From contig MFLZ01000020.1 of assembly GCA_001781685.1 (NCBI GenBank), forward strand, positions 1,190 to 9,694: a stretch of 8,505 nucleotides of DNA. The letters are read 5' to 3'. This DNA is from Candidatus Kaiserbacteria bacterium RIFCSPLOWO2_01_FULL_54_13 (GTDB lineage: Bacteria > Patescibacteriota > Minisyncoccia > Phycocordibacterales > UBA2100). Within the stretch, counting starts at the first letter, position 1. The number at the start of each line of letters is the position of its first letter. Positions 6,100-8,505 of this stretch are shown here, one piece after another. A model generated the notes under the pieces. It was not told where the DNA came from, did not search any database, and worked only from the letters and a program-made list of their open reading frames with translations. Made by a program: the position numbers and the translations under genes.

Positions 6100-8169
6100 A
6101 TGCGAGACTCTTCGTATCTCTTGAGCGGCACCGCTATATTTCTCGGATCTTTTTTGCTCTTCGCCATACAGCCGATTGCGGGAAAGCAGCTCCTCCCGTA
6201 TTTTGGCGGCTCTTCGTCGGTGTGGGCGACCAGCTTGGTCTTTTTTACCGCGGCGCTCTTTGTCGGATATCTCTATGTGTACGTGCTCGCGAAGATCTCA
6301 CACGGGAGACAGTTTGTAATCCACATGTGCATTGTCGCGGGCGCTGTCCTTTTTGCGCTCGTGCTCCTTTTTGCACCGCACCTCGTACCTGCGGTGCCTG
6401 ACGCTGTTGTAGACGGTGAGCCTGCCGCGAAGGTGCTCCTCGCGCTTCTCTTTTCGATTGGAGCGCCATACCTTCTTCTCTCAACGACGGCGCCGCTTCT
6501 CCAATATTGGTACGGCACGGGGACGGGTCGTGAGCCCTACACGCTCTATGCACTTTCGAATGTAGCCTCACTTCTCGCGCTCCTTAGCTATCCCTTTGTC
6601 ATCGAACCCTTTATCTCGCTCCGGTACCAGAAGGGAATCTGGCTCCTCCTCTTTTTTGCGTACGCGATGGTGTATGTGGTGAGCGCGTTGGTATTTTTTT
6701 CCACGAGACGATCATCGTCAGAAACATCTGAGGGGAGACCCAAGAGAGCCCGCGTGTCTCTGATGGAAAGCGTGCTGTGGATTCTCCTTGCGGCGCTGCC
6801 CTCCTTCACGCTTCTCGCCGCAACTACGCACATCACCCAAACGATAGTTCCCGTGCCGCTGCTATGGATCGTGCCGCTTGCGCTATATCTAGCAACGTTC
6901 GTGATCGCGTTTGCCGGCTGGGGTCAGTCGATATTTACGCCGCTTTTCTTTTTTGCCTCGGCTACTGTGGCGTGGTGGTTTACGCCAGCGGCGTATGACG
7001 ATATCGTGCCGCAGATCCTCTCGTACCTCACGCTCCTTTTCTTCTGCGGCTTTACGTGTCACGCGCTGCTCTATCGGATGAGACCGCAGACTCCCGTCTT
7101 GCCCTTCTTTTATCTCCTTATTTCTTTGGGCGGAGCGATCGGGGTTCTCTCGGGAAGCATGCTTGCGCCGCTGGTGTTTAGCGACTTCTGGGACTTCCCG
7201 TTGGCGCTCGCGGTTTCTGGTGCGTTTGCTGCGTGGCTGCTTCCGAAACCGTTCTTCCCGCGCATTCTCGAGTCGCATCACATCACGTACGTGAAAGTCT
7301 TCTTTCTTGTTCTTGTAGTGTCACTCTTTTTGCGCCACCTTCTCGCTGATCAGGGTGTACCGACCATTGCGACGCGCAACTTTTATGGCAGCGCCAAGGT
7401 GTACTTTCAGGGTGACACTGTCTCTCTCATGCACGGAACGACACTACACGGGATGCAGTTTGCGAATCCGGCAGATGCACGTTTGCCGACAACGTACTTT
7501 ACGCCGGGGAGCGGAGTTGGCAGGGCGATTTTGTATGAACAGAATGTTCGCTCTGACAAAGAGGTGAGGGTCGGGGTGATCGGGCTTGGCACGGGAACGA
7601 TCGCAGCCTATTGCCGGCCTGGTGATATGTACGTGTTCTATGAAATAGATTCTCGCATAGAGGGAATCGCGCGCTCCTACTTCAGTTACCTCTCGCACTG
7701 TGAGGGCACGGAGGTGCGCATCGGGGACGGACGGATCCTGCTTGAATCAGAACTCTCAGCCGGCACTCTTGGAGCGTTTGACGTCTTTGCCGTGGACGCA
7801 TTTAGCGACGACACGATTCCCGTTCATCTCCTCACACTTCAGGCGTTTGAGCTCTATGCTTCACACCTCCGCTCGCCCGAGAGCATTCTTGCAGTACACA
7901 TTTCGAGCCGCTACCTCGAGCTCGCGCCTGTCGTTTTTCGTCTTGCGGCCGAGCTTGGCATGAACGCAATGCTCGTTCCTGACAGCGGCGAGTCGAGTCC
8001 CGGCGGGAGCTCTTCCCTGTGGGTCGTTCTCTCGAAGGACTCGGGAGTTTTCAGATCAGTCGCGTTTGCCAACACAGACTCTCCCCCTCCCGTCGCCTCG
8101 AGCGACGTGTGGACAGACGACTACACGAGTCTTTTCTCCGTGCTGAGCCTACCGAGGCCGTGGGAGTGA
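6100..8169 (+). CDS. Polytopic membrane protein with C-terminal spermidine-synthase-like (Rossmann, SAM-type) domain
   Basis: A 689-residue protein of the family usually labelled fused MFS/spermidine synthase. About 13 hydrophobic segments lie between residues 7 and 415. The first two contain LLFAIQPIAGKQLLPYFGG and VWATSLVFF, and the fifth YALSNVASLLALLSYP; all are hallmarks of this family. The C-terminal domain (about 425-689) has the entry strand RNFYGSAKV, LMHGTTLHGMQ, TPGSGVG, the nucleotide-binding loop GVIGLGTGT (492-500), YEID (514-517), GDGR (542-545), VDAFSDDTIPVHLL (565-578) and a C-terminal WTDDYTSL. The GxGTG loop and acidic residue fit S-adenosyl substrate binding, while the DAFSDDxIP motif differs from true spermidine synthases, so polyamine synthesis is not assured. 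Family function is not settled. It starts 15 nt after secreted copy 2, without a Shine-Dalgarno, so it is probably in that operon and might act on, or export something for, the surface proteins; this is inference. No truncation is seen. Confidence 0.87.
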   Translation: MRDSSYLLSGTAIFLGSFLLFAIQPIAGKQLLPYFGGSSSVWATSLVFFTAALFVGYLYVYVLAKISHGRQFVIHMCIVAGAVLFALVLLFAPHLVPAVPDAVVDGEPAAKVLLALLFSIGAPYLLLSTTAPLLQYWYGTGTGREPYTLYALSNVASLLALLSYPFVIEPFISLRYQKGIWLLLFFAYAMVYVVSALVFFSTRRSSSETSEGRPKRARVSLMESVLWILLAALPSFTLLAATTHITQTIVPVPLLWIVPLALYLATFVIAFAGWGQSIFTPLFFFASATVAWWFTPAAYDDIVPQILSYLTLLFFCGFTCHALLYRMRPQTPVLPFFYLLISLGGAIGVLSGSMLAPLVFSDFWDFPLALAVSGAFAAWLLPKPFFPRILESHHITYVKVFFLVLVVSLFLRHLLADQGVPTIATRNFYGSAKVYFQGDTVSLMHGTTLHGMQFANPADARLPTTYFTPGSGVGRAILYEQNVRSDKEVRVGVIGLGTGTIAAYCRPGDMYVFYEIDSRIEGIARSYFSYLSHCEGTEVRIGDGRILLESELSAGTLGAFDVFAVDAFSDDTIPVHLLTLQAFELYASHLRSPESILAVHISSRYLELAPVVFRLAAELGMNAMLVPDSGESSPGGSSSLWVVLSKDSGVFRSVAFANTDSPPPVASSDVWTDDYTSLFSVLSLPRPWE

Positions 8170-8176
8170 TTTCACT

Positions 8177-8185
8177 TGGTACTAT
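8177..8185 (+). promoter_or_regulatory. Candidate extended -10 promoter for the DUF202 gene
   Basis: TGGTACTAT contains the TGn extension followed by TACTAT (8180-8185), 4 of 6 bases of the -10 consensus. It ends 6 nt before the ATG at 8192, so transcription would begin at the start codon. No -35 box is evident, as is common for extended -10 promoters, and no Shine-Dalgarno is present. Confidence 0.33.
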
Positions 8186-8191
8186 GGGCGC

Positions 8192-8446
8192 ATGAGTGAA
8201 GAGCAGAAAATCAATCGAACCGATTTCCTCGCGCGCGAACGCACCGCGCTTGCAAACGAGCGGACCTTTCTCGCATACGTTCGCACTGCGCTCTCGCTCT
8301 TAATTCTCGGCGCGGTCTTGATCCACTTCTCGCAGAACCCCAACGTTGTTCTCTTTGGAGTGTTTGCGTCTGCCGCGGGAATCGTCGCGCTTGTGTTCGG
8401 CACATGGCGCTTTTTGAAAGTGCGCATCAAGATAGAGAGACATTAA
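8192..8446 (+). CDS. DUF202 family small membrane protein (YidH-like)
   Basis: An 84-residue protein with the DUF202 signature RTALANERTFLAYVRTAL (17-34), in which an N-terminal amphipathic segment with conserved R, N, E and R residues leads into the first membrane helix. Two membrane helices are visible: FLAYVRTALSLLILGAVLI (26-44) and VVLFGVFASAAGIVALVFG (52-70). A basic tail (WRFLKVRIKIERH) probably stays in the cytoplasm. Length and layout are normal for the family, whose biochemical role is not known. It begins 22 nt after the spermidine-synthase-like gene with its own possible extended -10 promoter, so it may be transcribed alone or by read-through. Confidence 0.86.
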   Translation: MSEEQKINRTDFLARERTALANERTFLAYVRTALSLLILGAVLIHFSQNPNVVLFGVFASAAGIVALVFGTWRFLKVRIKIERH

Positions 8447-8447
8447 G

Positions 8448-8505
8448 CCATCCCCCACTAGGAATGGAACTGCTGGGAAACCCACGGTTTTCCCAAACCT
8501 TCCTT
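8448..8505. repeat. Imperfect palindrome downstream of the DUF202 gene, cut by the window edge
   Basis: The core TGGGAAACC (8474-8482) pairs with GGTTTTCCCA (8486-8495) around a CAC loop, with one extra T. An outer stem pairs AGGAA, bulge T, GG (8460-8467) with CC, TTCCT (8498-8504). The bases further left, CCATCCCCCACT (8448-8459), would pair with sequence beyond the window if the symmetry continues. No T tract of a classic terminator is seen, although the hairpin could still end the DUF202 transcript. It is either a terminator-like hairpin or an interspersed palindromic repeat. Confidence 0.5.

Noticed and set aside
8448..8505. Integron attC-like site
   Set aside because: No paired R'/R'' core sites of the RYYYAAC/GTTRRRY type are present at the ends of the palindrome and no cassette array is visible.
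1..8505. CRISPR arrays, tRNA genes, insertion sequences or defence genes
   Set aside because: No regularly spaced direct repeats, cloverleaf sequences, transposase motifs or defence domains were found on either strand.

Overview
The window looks like chromosomal DNA of a Patescibacteria/CPR bacterium of the Parcubacteria type, perhaps a moderately GC-rich lineage such as Kaiserbacteria. This is inferred from the type of genes, very tight gene packing (intergenic gaps of 2 to 80 nt), almost no Shine-Dalgarno sequences, a PilB/GspE-type ATPase start, a DNA polymerase I without a working proofreading domain, a short HolA-like protein, and secreted proteins ending in the Ig-like domain often seen in this group. 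No rRNA or marker tree was available, so the taxonomy is tentative.

Layout. Positions 1-152 (minus strand) hold the first 50 codons of a type IV pilus/type II secretion ATPase that runs off the left edge. A 45-nt divergent intergenic region separates it from polA (198-2624), followed after 12 nt by a small DNA polymerase III delta-like gene (2637-3293); these two form a replication/repair unit. A 7-bp hairpin overlaps the stop codon of the delta-like gene. An 80-nt gap with candidate promoters then precedes two tandem, paralogous, secreted, cysteine-rich proteins (3374-4765 and 4768-6084, 2 nt apart). Fifteen nt further comes a 689-residue membrane protein with a C-terminal spermidine-synthase-like domain (6100-8169). 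A DUF202 small membrane protein (8192-8446) follows, and the right edge is an imperfect palindrome. No non-coding stretch exceeds 80 nt.

How the genes fit together. The polymerase pair is housekeeping. The tandem secreted pair plus the membrane spermidine-synthase-like protein are packed as one likely operon. This is the most novel part: the two paralogues share 14 cysteines at matching places and two conserved blocks that I cannot assign to a known family, ahead of a C-terminal Ig-like domain. A cell-surface role is likely, the exact role unknown.

Two further patterns stand out. Palindromic DNA appears to have been inserted in frame into two genes: a 12-bp stem in the degenerate exonuclease region of polA, and two tandem hairpins exactly where the second secreted paralogue has about 12 residues more than the first. 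In addition, several genes have a -10-like hexamer ending 6-8 nt before the ATG with no ribosome binding site, which suggests leaderless transcripts.
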